Assembly (NCBI GenBank): GCA_029555415.1
Contig: JAKPSI010000087.1
Coordinates: 19,321 to 83,320 of the forward strand
Reading direction: 5' to 3'
Length of the DNA: 64,000 nucleotides
DNA from: Bacteroidota bacterium
Lineage (GTDB): Bacteria; Bacteroidota; Bacteroidia; Chitinophagales; Chitinophagaceae
The translations under genes and the position numbers were made by a program. Below the pieces are notes generated by a model. It was not told the DNA's origin. It saw only the letters and a program-made list of their open reading frames with translations, and did not search any database. Below are positions 43,197 to 52,718 of this stretch, one piece after another. Within the stretch, counting starts at the first letter, position 1. Each line of letters opens with the position of its first letter.

Positions 43197-46100
43197 TTGC
43201 TGATGCGCCGGCTTTCTATCATATTAATTATTAGCCTCTTAGGGTGGTCGGGTTTGCAGGCCCAGGACAAGTCGAACCGTGGCCGCGAATTCTGGCTGGG
43301 ATATAATTTCAATTATAGTTTCTACTGGGAAAGCCCGGTCAACGCACAGGAACTGGCCATTTATATCAGCACGGAACAAGCCGCAACGGTCACCGTCAGC
43401 ATCAGCAATACCGGCTTCATCCGTGTTCTGAATATTCCCGCCAATACAGTTGACGCGACCATCACCATCCCAAAACAAGGACCGGATGACGCACGTATCC
43501 TCACTGATGGACTCAGCAATCATGGTATCCATATCGTCAGTGATGTGCCCGTAGCCGTTTATGCGCACCAATACGCCACCATGGTTTCCGGTGCTACGAT
43601 GCTCATGCCCGTTGAAACATGGGGCTATTCCTACTACTCCATCAATTATTATCAGACCACTTCGCAAAGCAGTCCGAACGACTGGTACTCCTGGTTCAAT
43701 GTTGTTGCAACGGAGGATAATACCAGAGTGGAGATCACACCATCAGATACCACCAAGAATGGTTGGCTGCCCTACCAAACGTATACTGTCAATCTGAACA
43801 AAGGAGAGATCTATAATGTATTCGGCAAAGCGATCTTCGACGGTAATCCTTCCCATGCCAGTAAGGACATGACCGGCAGTAAGATCATTTCCGTTCCGGG
43901 CGCAGATGGCAATTGCCACCCGGTTGGTGTGTTCTCCGGATCCGGCGGGATCCGCCTCTGTCGGGGTGATGGCGGCGAATTCGTTCACCAGCAGGTATTC
44001 CCCGCACAGGCATGGGGCACCCGTTACCTGACCTATCATACGATCAATAACACCAATACCAATATCACGGAAACCAACCGGAACATCTATCGTGTCTGCG
44101 TGCAGGACCCCACCACTATCGTGAAGAAGAACGGGGTACCCATGACCGGTATCATCAAGAATTTCTACTACGAGTACATGGATTCTACCGGTGGTGATTA
44201 TATCGAATCGGATAAACCGATCCAGGTAGCGCAGTACATGACCAATAAGAATCAGTGCTGGAACTTCCCGACCACTACCCCCGCTCCGCTTTCTTACGGT
44301 GATCCCGAGATGTTCTACATCAGCCCGATCGAACAGGGACAACGTTCTGTACTTTTTTATGTAAGCCGCAAGTCATCGATCGATTATGTGTATGCGAACA
44401 TCCATCTGCCCACAGCCGCCGTCAATTCTTTATTGGTGGATGGGGCCGCTGTACCTTCCGGACAGATCATTCCGCATCCGCACCTGCCCTCCTACTCTGT
44501 AGCACTGGTGCGTTTCATTGGACCAGCAACGCAACACACCATCACCTGTGACTCCGCATTCACGTCCACCGTTTACGGCCTGGGTAATTATGAGAGTTAT
44601 GGATATAATGTAGGTACGCTGATCAATAACCTGAACAATTACAGTGCGATCAGGAATACACTGAATCAGACCGCGGTCACGGATACCTTCACCTGCCCTA
44701 AAACGCCTTTCCGTCTTTTCGCCAAACTGGCCTTCCCGGCTAATTCCATCACCTGGAAACTGAGTCAGGTACCCGGACTGAATCCCGGTGTTGATTCCGT
44801 TCAGAATAACCCGGTGCCGCTCTACACTGAACTCATCAATGGCCGTTCTTATTATACGTATACACTGCAGCAGGATTTCAGTTTGCCCACTGCCGGAACT
44901 TTTTACATACCCATTTCTTACAGCGCGGCCGTGATCCAGAATTGCAATCAGACCGAATTCGCCAGCATCAAGATCGTTGTCAAACCCGGCCCCCGTCCTG
45001 ATTTCATCTATCAGAACCTTTGTTTCCGCGATACCGTCAAACTGTATGGTTCGCAGATCGGCAACTCTTTCATCCTTACGAATTATCTGTGGACATTCCA
45101 TGACGGATCCACCCAAACTTCACCCGTTGCAAAGAAATTATATACGACCACAGGTACATTCGATGTGAATTTCAAGGTCATCGCGGATAATGGCTGCGTA
45201 GGTGACACCACCAAACAGATCACACTCAGTACCGGAACCATCCCACCACTTTCCATCAGTATCACGGGTACACCCTGCATTGACTCCATCCTGCAATTCC
45301 GTTCCTCACTCACCCCGGATCCGAATAATGCGGCTACCTGGTTCTGGGATTTTGGTGACGGGCAACGTGCCACTCTCAGCAATAACAACACGACCACGCA
45401 CGTATACCTTAACCCGGTAACGAATATCACGGTGAAACATCTGGTCACTTATACCACGGGCTGCAGTCCCGATACGGTCAGACAGGTCATTCCCTTCATT
45501 TATAATAACCCAACGGCGGATTTCACCTGGACGGGAGATACACTTTGTATCAATAAACCGATACAGTTCGCATCCACATCAACGAATATCGCTGCCTGGA
45601 ACTGGAGCTTCAGCCCCGGTTCTGGCTCACAAGCCCCTCCGTTCAGTTACCCATTCAGCAGCGCCGGAGCGCATGCCGTGAGTCTGACCATTAAAGATCA
45701 GCACGGCTGTGGTTCCCTGCCTGTAACGCAGACCATCACGATCGAACCTGATCCGGTGATCGATGCGGGTCCGGACCAGTATATCAGTTCGGGCAGTTCT
45801 GCTTCACTGAATGCGGTGATCACGAATCCTTCCAATTACACATTCCTGTGGACCCCCTCCACTTACCTGAGCGCAACAGATATCCTGGATCCCGTTTCTA
45901 CGCCGGATATCAGACCCGTCACGTATACGATCACCGCAACGGATAAAAACACCCATTGCAAGGGCAGTGATAACGTCATCATCGTTCCGGTCGTGAAACT
46001 ATTCATCCCGACCGGTTTCACTCCCAATCATGATGGCATCAATGATACCTGGAATATACCAGGCCTGGCATTGTATCCCAATGCGGTGGTAACGATCTAT

Positions 46101-46265
46101 AACCGGTGGGGGCAGAAAGTATTTGAAAGAAAAGATTATATACAGCAACCCTGGGATGGTGTATACCAGGGAACGCGTCAGCCATCCGGCACCTATGTAT
46201 ATTTCATACACCTGAACGATCCGCAGCAGCAGGTCTTGAAAGGAACCTTTAACCTTATCCTTTAA
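43197..46265 (+). CDS. IgGFc-binding-like secreted protein with PKD domains and T9SS type B sorting domain
   Basis: The 1022-residue protein has a signal peptide (IILIISLLGWSGLQAQ). The N-terminal half (about 25-430) matches the IgGFc-binding protein N-terminal domain seen in mucin-like and bacterial surface proteins: GREFWLGYNFNY, ISTEQAATVTVSISNTGF, GIHIVSDVPVAVYAHQYA, MLMPVETWGYSYY, QVAQYMTNKNQCW, DPEMFYISPIEQGQRSVLFYV. Several PKD/Ig-like repeats follow (LWTFHDGSTQTSP, WFWDFGDGQRATLSNNN, WNWSFSPGSGS). The C-terminus IPTGFTPNHDGINDTWNI, TIYNRWGQKVF is the type B domain. It is a likely surface adhesin. A response regulator begins 14 bases downstream, so the adhesin and the two-component system are probably co-transcribed. 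Confidence 0.92.
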   Translation: MLMRRLSIILIISLLGWSGLQAQDKSNRGREFWLGYNFNYSFYWESPVNAQELAIYISTEQAATVTVSISNTGFIRVLNIPANTVDATITIPKQGPDDARILTDGLSNHGIHIVSDVPVAVYAHQYATMVSGATMLMPVETWGYSYYSINYYQTTSQSSPNDWYSWFNVVATEDNTRVEITPSDTTKNGWLPYQTYTVNLNKGEIYNVFGKAIFDGNPSHASKDMTGSKIISVPGADGNCHPVGVFSGSGGIRLCRGDGGEFVHQQVFPAQAWGTRYLTYHTINNTNTNITETNRNIYRVCVQDPTTIVKKNGVPMTGIIKNFYYEYMDSTGGDYIESDKPIQVAQYMTNKNQCWNFPTTTPAPLSYGDPEMFYISPIEQGQRSVLFYVSRKSSIDYVYANIHLPTAAVNSLLVDGAAVPSGQIIPHPHLPSYSVALVRFIGPATQHTITCDSAFTSTVYGLGNYESYGYNVGTLINNLNNYSAIRNTLNQTAVTDTFTCPKTPFRLFAKLAFPANSITWKLSQVPGLNPGVDSVQNNPVPLYTELINGRSYYTYTLQQDFSLPTAGTFYIPISYSAAVIQNCNQTEFASIKIVVKPGPRPDFIYQNLCFRDTVKLYGSQIGNSFILTNYLWTFHDGSTQTSPVAKKLYTTTGTFDVNFKVIADNGCVGDTTKQITLSTGTIPPLSISITGTPCIDSILQFRSSLTPDPNNAATWFWDFGDGQRATLSNNNTTTHVYLNPVTNITVKHLVTYTTGCSPDTVRQVIPFIYNNPTADFTWTGDTLCINKPIQFASTSTNIAAWNWSFSPGSGSQAPPFSYPFSSAGAHAVSLTIKDQHGCGSLPVTQTITIEPDPVIDAGPDQYISSGSSASLNAVITNPSNYTFLWTPSTYLSATDILDPVSTPDIRPVTYTITATDKNTHCKGSDNVIIVPVVKLFIPTGFTPNHDGINDTWNIPGLALYPNAVVTIYNRWGQKVFERKDYIQQPWDGVYQGTRQPSGTYVYFIHLNDPQQQVLKGTFNLIL

Positions 46266-46279
46266 AACTGAACTGCCAC

Positions 46280-46894
46280 ATGAAACAACCTGTCATTCTC
46301 ATCGCGGATGATCACAGTATGATCCGAAAAGGGATGAAACTGTACATGCAGATGAATCTCGGCTATCATGATGTGAAAGAAGCCGGATCCTGCAGTGAAC
46401 TGATGAAAGAACTCGTGAAACAACGATATACCCACCTGGTACTTGACCTCATCATGTCAGATGGCAGTGCGCTCGAAGTGATCCCGAATATCCGTCGTGT
46501 ATATCCTGACCTGCAGATCATGATCTTTTCCATGCAACCGTCGGAAGTTTACGGAGATGCGCTCAAACAGTACGGTATCCAGTATTATCTTTCCAAATCC
46601 GCCGGTGAAGAAGAGATGCTTCAAAGTATCCGTCGTTTTGTCGAAAATGAATCACCCTCCCTGCATGACAGTTTCCCTTACCGACAGGAAAATCCTTTCA
46701 GTCAGCTCGCTCCCCGGGAACTGGAGATCCTGCATTATGTGCTCAAGGGATTGGGCACGAAAGAGATCGCCGACACCCTGAATCTTAAAATGAGTACCAT
46801 CTCCACACTCAAGACCCGCATCTTTGAAAAGACCAGTGCAGGCAATATCAAAGAATTGCTCGAACTGGCCACCCTGTATAATGTGAATTATTGA
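46280..46894 (+). CDS. NarL/FixJ-family response regulator
   Basis: The 204-residue protein has a receiver domain (about 5-120) with the acidic pair Asp10-Asp11, phosphoacceptor Asp56 (LVLDLIMSDG) and conserved Lys in LSKSAG. A C-terminal LuxR-type helix-turn-helix (LAPRELEILHYVLKGLGTKEIADTLNLKMSTISTLKTRIFEKT) follows. It lies 14 bases after the adhesin gene and 23 bases before the sensor kinase gene, so its partner is almost certainly that kinase. The palindrome at 43142-43159 is a candidate binding site; that is an inference from position only. Confidence 0.95.
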   Translation: MKQPVILIADDHSMIRKGMKLYMQMNLGYHDVKEAGSCSELMKELVKQRYTHLVLDLIMSDGSALEVIPNIRRVYPDLQIMIFSMQPSEVYGDALKQYGIQYYLSKSAGEEEMLQSIRRFVENESPSLHDSFPYRQENPFSQLAPRELEILHYVLKGLGTKEIADTLNLKMSTISTLKTRIFEKTSAGNIKELLELATLYNVNY

Positions 46895-46917
46895 ATGGTA
46901 TGCAGTAATTTACGGGG

Positions 46918-49900
46918 GTGAGAAAATGGAATTTCACATTGCTTTCGGCCCTCGTATGTTTGACCTGCGGGATCCATGCCCAGCAGGCATCTTCTTATCG
47001 CATTCGTGAATACAGCACAGAGAACGGGCTCCCTTCCAACGGGATCAAAGGCATGCAATGGGATGCAGAGAACCGTTTTCTCTGGATCGCCACCGAGGCC
47101 GGTATCGCACGCTTCAATGGAATGGAGTTCAAAACATTTTCCAGGAACAATACACCCGGTATCAATTCAGACCGGACACTCTTCATCATCCGCGATCAGA
47201 AAGCGAATATCCTGACCGCCGATCTGGAAGGGAGCATTTTCAGGGTCGACAGGAACCGGATCGAATTCAAAGAACATAGTTTTTACAGGAACGGCCCGGG
47301 CCCCAGTCGTAACAACTTCTTCCTGCTTCCTGTATCTGACAGATTTTTCAGAAAAAAACTGCTGCCCGATTCACTCCCTCCACTAGCCCTTAATATCAAT
47401 AAGGTATTACCTCTTTCTGATACATCATGCTATGTCATCAACGAAAAACGGCTGATGTATTACAGCATTAGTATGGATTATCCCGCGGCAAGGGAAACAC
47501 CGGAGAAAGGACTCAAAAACGGCTTCATTTCCGGCAAACAGCATTTTGCTGTGGGCGTCGATAACAGCTTTTACCGGATCGGCCCGGATGGACATTTAGA
47601 AAAGATCCCGCTGCTTAAGGAAAATGGACAGGCACTTTCTTTCAATCCCGGAGGTATTATTTATGTCTGGGAAAATGGGATGAATGCCCCTATCCTTTTC
47701 AATGGCAATAATGCATGGTTACTGAGTTTTACGGAAAGATCATTAACCGCTAAACTGATCTGTGATGTCGTACCACTGAATTCATTCATCCGTTGCGCGC
47801 AATATGATAAAGAAGATGATATCCTGTTCATCGGAACTGAATCAAAAGGTATCATCGTGATCAGTCATAACCGTGTTTCCAGTATCCATAATGATCAGGC
47901 TGGTCTCAATGAAAGGAATGCCTATTACGCGCAACTGGAATTACCGAATGGCAATATCCTGACGAATGAAGGGCATATCATCGGGCATTCCACTGCACCG
48001 AACGGCGAACTGCCGATCAAAGGGAAATTCAATTTTTCCCTGAAACGCATGGATGACAGCCTGCTCTGGTTCAATCAGGTGAACCAGACACTTGGATATA
48101 ATTGTTTGCATTGTTATCATTACAAAACAGGTAAAACGACCGTTTACCCGAAGATCCCGGTCAGGGAACTGGCCATCATTACACGTTCCGGAGGAAAGAT
48201 ATTCCTGGGTACCGATCGCGGGATCGGCATTCTTGAAGGTGATTCCGTACGAGCCCTGACGCAGACAGTCCAGGGAAATTATAACAGCATCGCGTACGAT
48301 CTGACAGAAATCACTCCAGGCGTACTGGCATTCGCATCCTGCAACGGACTCATCCTGTACCATGTTGATTCAGGTAAACAGGATACGCTTTTCCATGAAT
48401 CCAATTACTGTGTAAGAACGATCCGGATCATCAACGGCTATCTTTTCTTCGGAACATACGGACGCGGTTTCTTCATATACAAGGACGGAAAGCTGAAGTC
48501 CATGCCCACGGACAAGAACCGCTACCTGCTGTATGCGCATTGCTTCATGCCTGACAGTAAAGGATTCGTATGGATCAGTACCAATCACGGACTTTTCAAA
48601 GCCAGCATCAATGACCTGACCGATGCATTTGAAAAAGACCGGCCTGTGGTGTATTACCACTACTTCGGAAGGGATGATGGTATGGACATGACCGAACTGA
48701 ATGGTGGATGTACCCCCTGTGCGCTGGAAATGGCCAGCAAACAATTCTCCTTCCCTACCATGGATGGATTATTATGGGTGGATCCCCTGCATGTGACATC
48801 CATACTCCCGACCGGCGATATTTATATTGACGAGATCACCGTGAACGGAGTTAAAACAGAAGTGGCACAATTCGGGAGCCATTCATTACCGGCTTCCACA
48901 CATGAGATCGATATCTATACCGGATTTTCCGCTTTTTGCAATAAGGAGAACATTTACCTGGAATACAGACTGAACGACGAGCCGGATTGGAAACCTGTCA
49001 ATACGAATGGTGACGCGATCATCCGGCTCAATAACCTGCCTCAGGGCAATTACCGGTTACAGATCAGGAAGATCAATGGCTTCGGCCCCGCCAACTACGT
49101 TTATCATGAACTGAATTTCAGTATCGCAACGCCCTGGTATAAAAGCTGGTGGTTCGCTTTACTGATCCTGCTTTGTATACTGGCCGGCCTGCTCTTATTC
49201 TACAGGATACGTACCCGTCAGTTCATTGCGAATCAGAAAAGGCTGGAATCGATCGTCGCCCAGAAAACGAAGGAATTACAGGAAAAGAATGAAGTGCTTG
49301 AAAAGAATGACAGCATCAAAACCCGACTTATCTCCATCATCAGTCACGATATCGTTACGCCGCTGAAATTCCTTCACGCAGCAGGAAAGAATTTGTTGCA
49401 GAACAGGAAAATGATACCGGATAAACTGCAGGAAGAAACGATCGGCGAAATGGCCCAGACCTCACAGGATCTGCAACTGCTCTCCACCAATATCCTGAAC
49501 TGGATCAAGTATCAGAATGAGAACCGCCGTCTCGTAAAGGATTCCTTCAACGTACAGGATCTTGTGAAACAGGTCACCGGGATCCTGGGCACCATCGCAA
49601 AACAAAAGGAATTGCAGTTGCAGACCGATATCGATCCGCAACTCAGCATTCACCAGTTTTATGAACCCCTGAAGATCGTTGTATACAACCTGCTTTCCAA
49701 TGCCATCAATTTCACGGAGCATGGCACGATCAGGATCAATGCAACCATGAAAGAGCCTGATACATTCAGATTAACAGTATCCGATCAGGGTACCGGAATG
49801 ACACCTGAACAGATCCAGCAGATCCTGAAAGGCGACTATATCGTTTCTTCCGCCAATCTGGAAAATAAAAAAGGCAACGGCCTTGGCTATCTCATCATTA

Positions 49901-50001
49901 AAGACCTGCTTAAAATGCTCGGTGGAACACTTTCTATCCGGAGTGAAAAAGGGGCAGGCAGCACCGTTACCATCAGTATGCCCGCCGCGCCGGGAAAATA
50001 A
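46918..50001 (+). CDS. Sensor histidine kinase with two-component propeller ectodomain
   Basis: This 1027-residue protein starts at GTG 46918. A signal peptide (LSALVCLTCGIHAQ) leads to a large periplasmic region of two-component-regulator propeller repeats (YRIREYSTENGLPSNGIKGMQWDAENRFLWIATEAGIARF; FVWISTNHGLFKAS). A Y_Y_Y domain follows near 690-740 (LEYRLNDEPDWKPVNTNGD...NNLPQGNYRLQIRK). One membrane helix (about 744-764), a coiled coil and the kinase core come next: phosphoacceptor His810 in ISHDIVTPLKF, N box LSNAINFTEHG, and G boxes SDQGTGM and GNGLGYLIIKDLL. It has no fused receiver or DNA-binding domain, unlike hybrid SusR-type regulators, and works with the separate regulator upstream. 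The ligand is unknown. Confidence 0.94.
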   Translation: MRKWNFTLLSALVCLTCGIHAQQASSYRIREYSTENGLPSNGIKGMQWDAENRFLWIATEAGIARFNGMEFKTFSRNNTPGINSDRTLFIIRDQKANILTADLEGSIFRVDRNRIEFKEHSFYRNGPGPSRNNFFLLPVSDRFFRKKLLPDSLPPLALNINKVLPLSDTSCYVINEKRLMYYSISMDYPAARETPEKGLKNGFISGKQHFAVGVDNSFYRIGPDGHLEKIPLLKENGQALSFNPGGIIYVWENGMNAPILFNGNNAWLLSFTERSLTAKLICDVVPLNSFIRCAQYDKEDDILFIGTESKGIIVISHNRVSSIHNDQAGLNERNAYYAQLELPNGNILTNEGHIIGHSTAPNGELPIKGKFNFSLKRMDDSLLWFNQVNQTLGYNCLHCYHYKTGKTTVYPKIPVRELAIITRSGGKIFLGTDRGIGILEGDSVRALTQTVQGNYNSIAYDLTEITPGVLAFASCNGLILYHVDSGKQDTLFHESNYCVRTIRIINGYLFFGTYGRGFFIYKDGKLKSMPTDKNRYLLYAHCFMPDSKGFVWISTNHGLFKASINDLTDAFEKDRPVVYYHYFGRDDGMDMTELNGGCTPCALEMASKQFSFPTMDGLLWVDPLHVTSILPTGDIYIDEITVNGVKTEVAQFGSHSLPASTHEIDIYTGFSAFCNKENIYLEYRLNDEPDWKPVNTNGDAIIRLNNLPQGNYRLQIRKINGFGPANYVYHELNFSIATPWYKSWWFALLILLCILAGLLLFYRIRTRQFIANQKRLESIVAQKTKELQEKNEVLEKNDSIKTRLISIISHDIVTPLKFLHAAGKNLLQNRKMIPDKLQEETIGEMAQTSQDLQLLSTNILNWIKYQNENRRLVKDSFNVQDLVKQVTGILGTIAKQKELQLQTDIDPQLSIHQFYEPLKIVVYNLLSNAINFTEHGTIRINATMKEPDTFRLTVSDQGTGMTPEQIQQILKGDYIVSSANLENKKGNGLGYLIIKDLLKMLGGTLSIRSEKGAGSTVTISMPAAPGK

Positions 50002-50037
50002 TTTTTCCGTTTAGTGTAATTTGTACGAAGCTTATCG

Positions 50038-50055
50038 TATATTAGGGTCCTAAAC
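50038..50055 (+). promoter_or_regulatory. Promoter-like block TATATTAGGGTCCTAAAC before the DUF4932 gene
   Basis: A TATATTAG -7-like box runs into the partial palindrome TTAGG-GT-CCTAA and ends eight bases before the ATG at 50064. A nearly identical block stands at the same distance before the peptidase gene at 52719. Confidence 0.4.
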
Positions 50056-50063
50056 ACTTTCCT

Positions 50064-51509
50064 ATGCGGTCTACTGCAATTGTCCGGACTGGGTTCATCG
50101 TATGCTTACTGCATTTGTTCATTGTAAATACCTGTTACGCTCAAAACAGCGATCCCAAAACATTACTCTCCCCTCCTGTTGCTGACCGCCGCATCGAACT
50201 GCTCAGTATCGTATTCAGGCTGGCTGGTGCGGATGAATACAATAACGAAGCATTCAAATCATACACGAATGCCATACACCGCCACTTCGATCCTTATAAG
50301 GATCATCCGCTGATCAAAAAGGCCATGCAGTTGCGTAATAAAAAAGGGATCGGGTTCGATGCCGTCATGGCAATGGCCATCCACCTCAGCCAGCCCCCGG
50401 AACTTGAACCACTGGTTCCTTTCAGTGACAAAATACCTGAACCACGTTGGGGCAAGAAAACTGCCATGGAATTCATCATACTGCTCCGTCAATTCTATAC
50501 TGATGCAGATGTCCCTTCATTTTTCGACAGCACTGCGCAATTTTCCTCCCTGGCAGCAGAAGCCGCAAAGAACACATTCTCTCAACTGGATGTCGCATGG
50601 TATAAAAAATATTACGGTACCGAATCCGGGAATCAGTTCCATGTCATACTGGGACTCGGGAATGGAGGCGGTAACTACGGCCCAAAGGTCGTTTATCCGG
50701 ATGGACATGAAGACCTGTACGCGATCATGGGTACCTGGAATACCGATAGCAATGGTTACGCCAAATATGACCCGGCCCAGTATCTTCCTACATTCATCCA
50801 TGAATTCAACCATTCTTTCATCAACCCTGCCACGATACCGTTCGCGGACAGACTCAGCCATTCCGCTACAACCGTCTTCAATGCCGTACGTATGGAAATG
50901 AACAAACAGGCGTACGGTAGCTGGCAAACGATGATCAACGAATCACTGGTCAGAGCCTGTGTGATCAGATACCTCATTCAACATCAAACTGCCCAAACGG
51001 AGGTCCTCCGCGAGATCAGCGCACAGCGTTCCAGAGGCTGGTACTGGATCAGTGAATTGTCCGATCTGATGGCCAGATATGAACAGCAACGTGACCAATA
51101 TCCAAACTTCAGCGGATTTATGCCTGAGATCGCATCCTTCTATGATAGCCTGGCTGGCGTTGTCAATACCATGAAGGAAAATTACCTGTCCAATTGCCCA
51201 TCCGTGATATCCGTGGAACCATTCACCAATGGTGCGACCGATGTGACCCCGGGCACCATCATCCTCAAAGTGACATTCGACAGACCACTTGCAGGAAAAG
51301 GTTACTCCTTCAATTGGGGAAAAGGCGGAGGGGAACATTTTCCGGCCCTGAAATTCAGATCCTACACCGACAACAATACCGCCATACAACTGGAACTGAA
51401 ACTGGAACCGGGTAAGGATTATTCGATGGTCCTGACCGGCCTGTCATTCCAGACACCTGACGGCTTTCCCTTACGGGAATATGAGCTGAATTTCAGTACG
51501 AAGAAATAA
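50064..51509 (+). CDS. DUF4932 metalloprotease-like secreted protein
   Basis: The 481-residue protein has a signal peptide (FIVCLLHLFIVNTCYAQ). The body matches the DUF4932 family, and the zinc-protease motif H-E-x-x-H is visible as His246-Glu247-Phe-Asn-His250 (FIHEFNHSF). A downstream helix carrying Glu (MINESLVRACVIRYL) could give the third ligand. The C-terminal 95 residues (SVEPFTNGATDVTPGTIILKVTFDRPLAGKGYSF) form an Ig-like domain of the Big_5 type. It is probably a periplasmic or surface gluzincin-like peptidase. It has its own promoter-like block 62 bases after the kinase gene. The catalytic role is inferred from the motif. Confidence 0.8.
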   Translation: MRSTAIVRTGFIVCLLHLFIVNTCYAQNSDPKTLLSPPVADRRIELLSIVFRLAGADEYNNEAFKSYTNAIHRHFDPYKDHPLIKKAMQLRNKKGIGFDAVMAMAIHLSQPPELEPLVPFSDKIPEPRWGKKTAMEFIILLRQFYTDADVPSFFDSTAQFSSLAAEAAKNTFSQLDVAWYKKYYGTESGNQFHVILGLGNGGGNYGPKVVYPDGHEDLYAIMGTWNTDSNGYAKYDPAQYLPTFIHEFNHSFINPATIPFADRLSHSATTVFNAVRMEMNKQAYGSWQTMINESLVRACVIRYLIQHQTAQTEVLREISAQRSRGWYWISELSDLMARYEQQRDQYPNFSGFMPEIASFYDSLAGVVNTMKENYLSNCPSVISVEPFTNGATDVTPGTIILKVTFDRPLAGKGYSFNWGKGGGEHFPALKFRSYTDNNTAIQLELKLEPGKDYSMVLTGLSFQTPDGFPLREYELNFSTKK

Positions 51510-51563
51510 TGCCGGCTGCATGGTTTTTCAGTAATTTGAACGCGGGATCAACACCCCCCTTTT

Positions 51564-52208
51564 ATGTTCGTTACTAAAAATCAAAAGCCGCTAACCGTTT
51601 ATCTCGCGCTGATCACCTGGTTCGCACTGATACTGCAATTCATCCTGATGATCACGAATGCCGGTGATATCGGGATCACTCCACTCACGGCGGCTACACG
51701 TTTTTTCGGGTATTTCACCATTCTCAGTAATACCGGTGTGGCACTGTGTTTAACGTTCCCGCTCTTCAAAGAAGATCATTTTTTCAGTAAGGCAACCACA
51801 CAATCTGCCATGGTGGTCTATATCCTGATCGTTGGGATCGTTTACAATACGATCCTCCGCCACATCTGGGATCCGAAAGGCGCGGCAAAACTGGCGGATG
51901 AATTATTGCATGTCGCCATACCCGTTCTGTATACCCTGTACTGGATGTCTTATATCCCCAAGGACACACTCACCAGCACCCACCCTTTCCGCTGGCTCCT
52001 CTTTCCGGCGGTGTATCTCGTCTACGCATTGTTACGCGGTTTCACTGAAGGATTCTGGGCATATCCCTTCATTAATGTTAAAGAATCAGGGGCTGCAAAG
52101 GTCGCATTGAACTCGGCAGGATTGTTGATCGTTTTCTTCATAGTGGGATGCGGCGTGGTATTTATCGGCCGCGGGAAAAGTGCTTTTACGAAACAAAAGA
52201 AAGAATAA
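51564..52208 (+). CDS. Pr6Pr family membrane protein
   Basis: The 214-residue protein has six hydrophobic helices (VYLALITWFALILQFILMI; FFGYFTILSNTGVALCLTFPL; MVVYILIVGIVYNTILRHIW; LLHVAIPVLYTLYWMSYI; WLLFPAVYLVYALLRGF; LLIVFFIVGCGVVFIG). It has the Pr6Pr family signatures FFGYFTILSN and a conserved His in LLHVAIPVLYTLYW. The family is related to FAR-17a/AIG1 proteins, some of which are membrane hydrolases with a Thr/His pair; whether this bacterial member is catalytic is not known. It lies 54 bases after the DUF4932 gene and 70 bases before the next lipoprotein gene. Confidence 0.88.
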   Translation: MFVTKNQKPLTVYLALITWFALILQFILMITNAGDIGITPLTAATRFFGYFTILSNTGVALCLTFPLFKEDHFFSKATTQSAMVVYILIVGIVYNTILRHIWDPKGAAKLADELLHVAIPVLYTLYWMSYIPKDTLTSTHPFRWLLFPAVYLVYALLRGFTEGFWAYPFINVKESGAAKVALNSAGLLIVFFIVGCGVVFIGRGKSAFTKQKKE

Positions 52209-52278
52209 CACGACCCCGGCAACCACCGCTGTTTTTCCTGCGATTTCAATTTCAATACATCCTGTAAAAAACAACCGC

Positions 52279-52638
52279 ATGAAAAAGGCACTGGTAGCAT
52301 TCTCCATGATCACTTTCATTTTCTATTCCTGCAGTAAGAACAACAGTACCGGTGGCGGTACAGGTCCGGCTCCGCTTGACTGTAATACCGTTACAGCGAA
52401 AGCTTATGCTGCGGATATCAGCCCCATCATACAGGCCTCCTGTACTGCCAGTGGTTGTCACGCGATCGGCAGTGCCAACGGCCCCGGAGCACTTACGACC
52501 TATTCACAGATCTTCAACGCGCGCAGTGTGATCCGTGCCGCGGTCAGTTCCGGTCTCATGCCACAAGGTTCCACACTGACCACATCTCAAAAGAACTCCA
52601 TTCTGTGCTGGATCGACAGTGGCGCTCCTGAAAACTGA
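52279..52638 (+). CDS. Small lipoprotein with cytochrome c-like CX4CH motif (paralogue of 38483-38806)
   Basis: Start at ATG 52279 (MKKALVAFSMITFIFYSC), 119 residues with lipobox Cys18; an upstream in-frame start at 52180 lies within the preceding gene and is rejected. The mature part (AYAADISPIIQASCTASGCHAIGSANGPGALTTYSQI...SSGLMPQGSTLTTSQKNSILCWIDSGAPEN) repeats the layout of the protein at 38483. It has C-x4-C-H, a GxMPxG segment with a possible axial Met, and ILCWI-x-x-G near the end. It is likely an envelope electron carrier or a degenerate cytochrome domain. Heme attachment through a C-x4-C-H motif would be unusual. Confidence 0.78.
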   Translation: MKKALVAFSMITFIFYSCSKNNSTGGGTGPAPLDCNTVTAKAYAADISPIIQASCTASGCHAIGSANGPGALTTYSQIFNARSVIRAAVSSGLMPQGSTLTTSQKNSILCWIDSGAPEN

Positions 52639-52692
52639 TCCGCCGCTCAACCCATTTTTACCGAAAGCAGTACCGCGTTTTGCCTTAATCAA

Positions 52693-52710
52693 TATATTTA
52701 GGGTCTAAAC
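52693..52710 (+). promoter_or_regulatory. Promoter-like block TATATTTAGGGTCTAAAC before the S9 peptidase gene
   Basis: A TATATTTA -7-like box continues into TTTAGGGTCTAAA, and the block ends eight bases before the ATG at 52719. It matches the block at 50038-50055 in all but a shifted base. Confidence 0.4.
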
Positions 52711-52718
52711 CACTGCAC

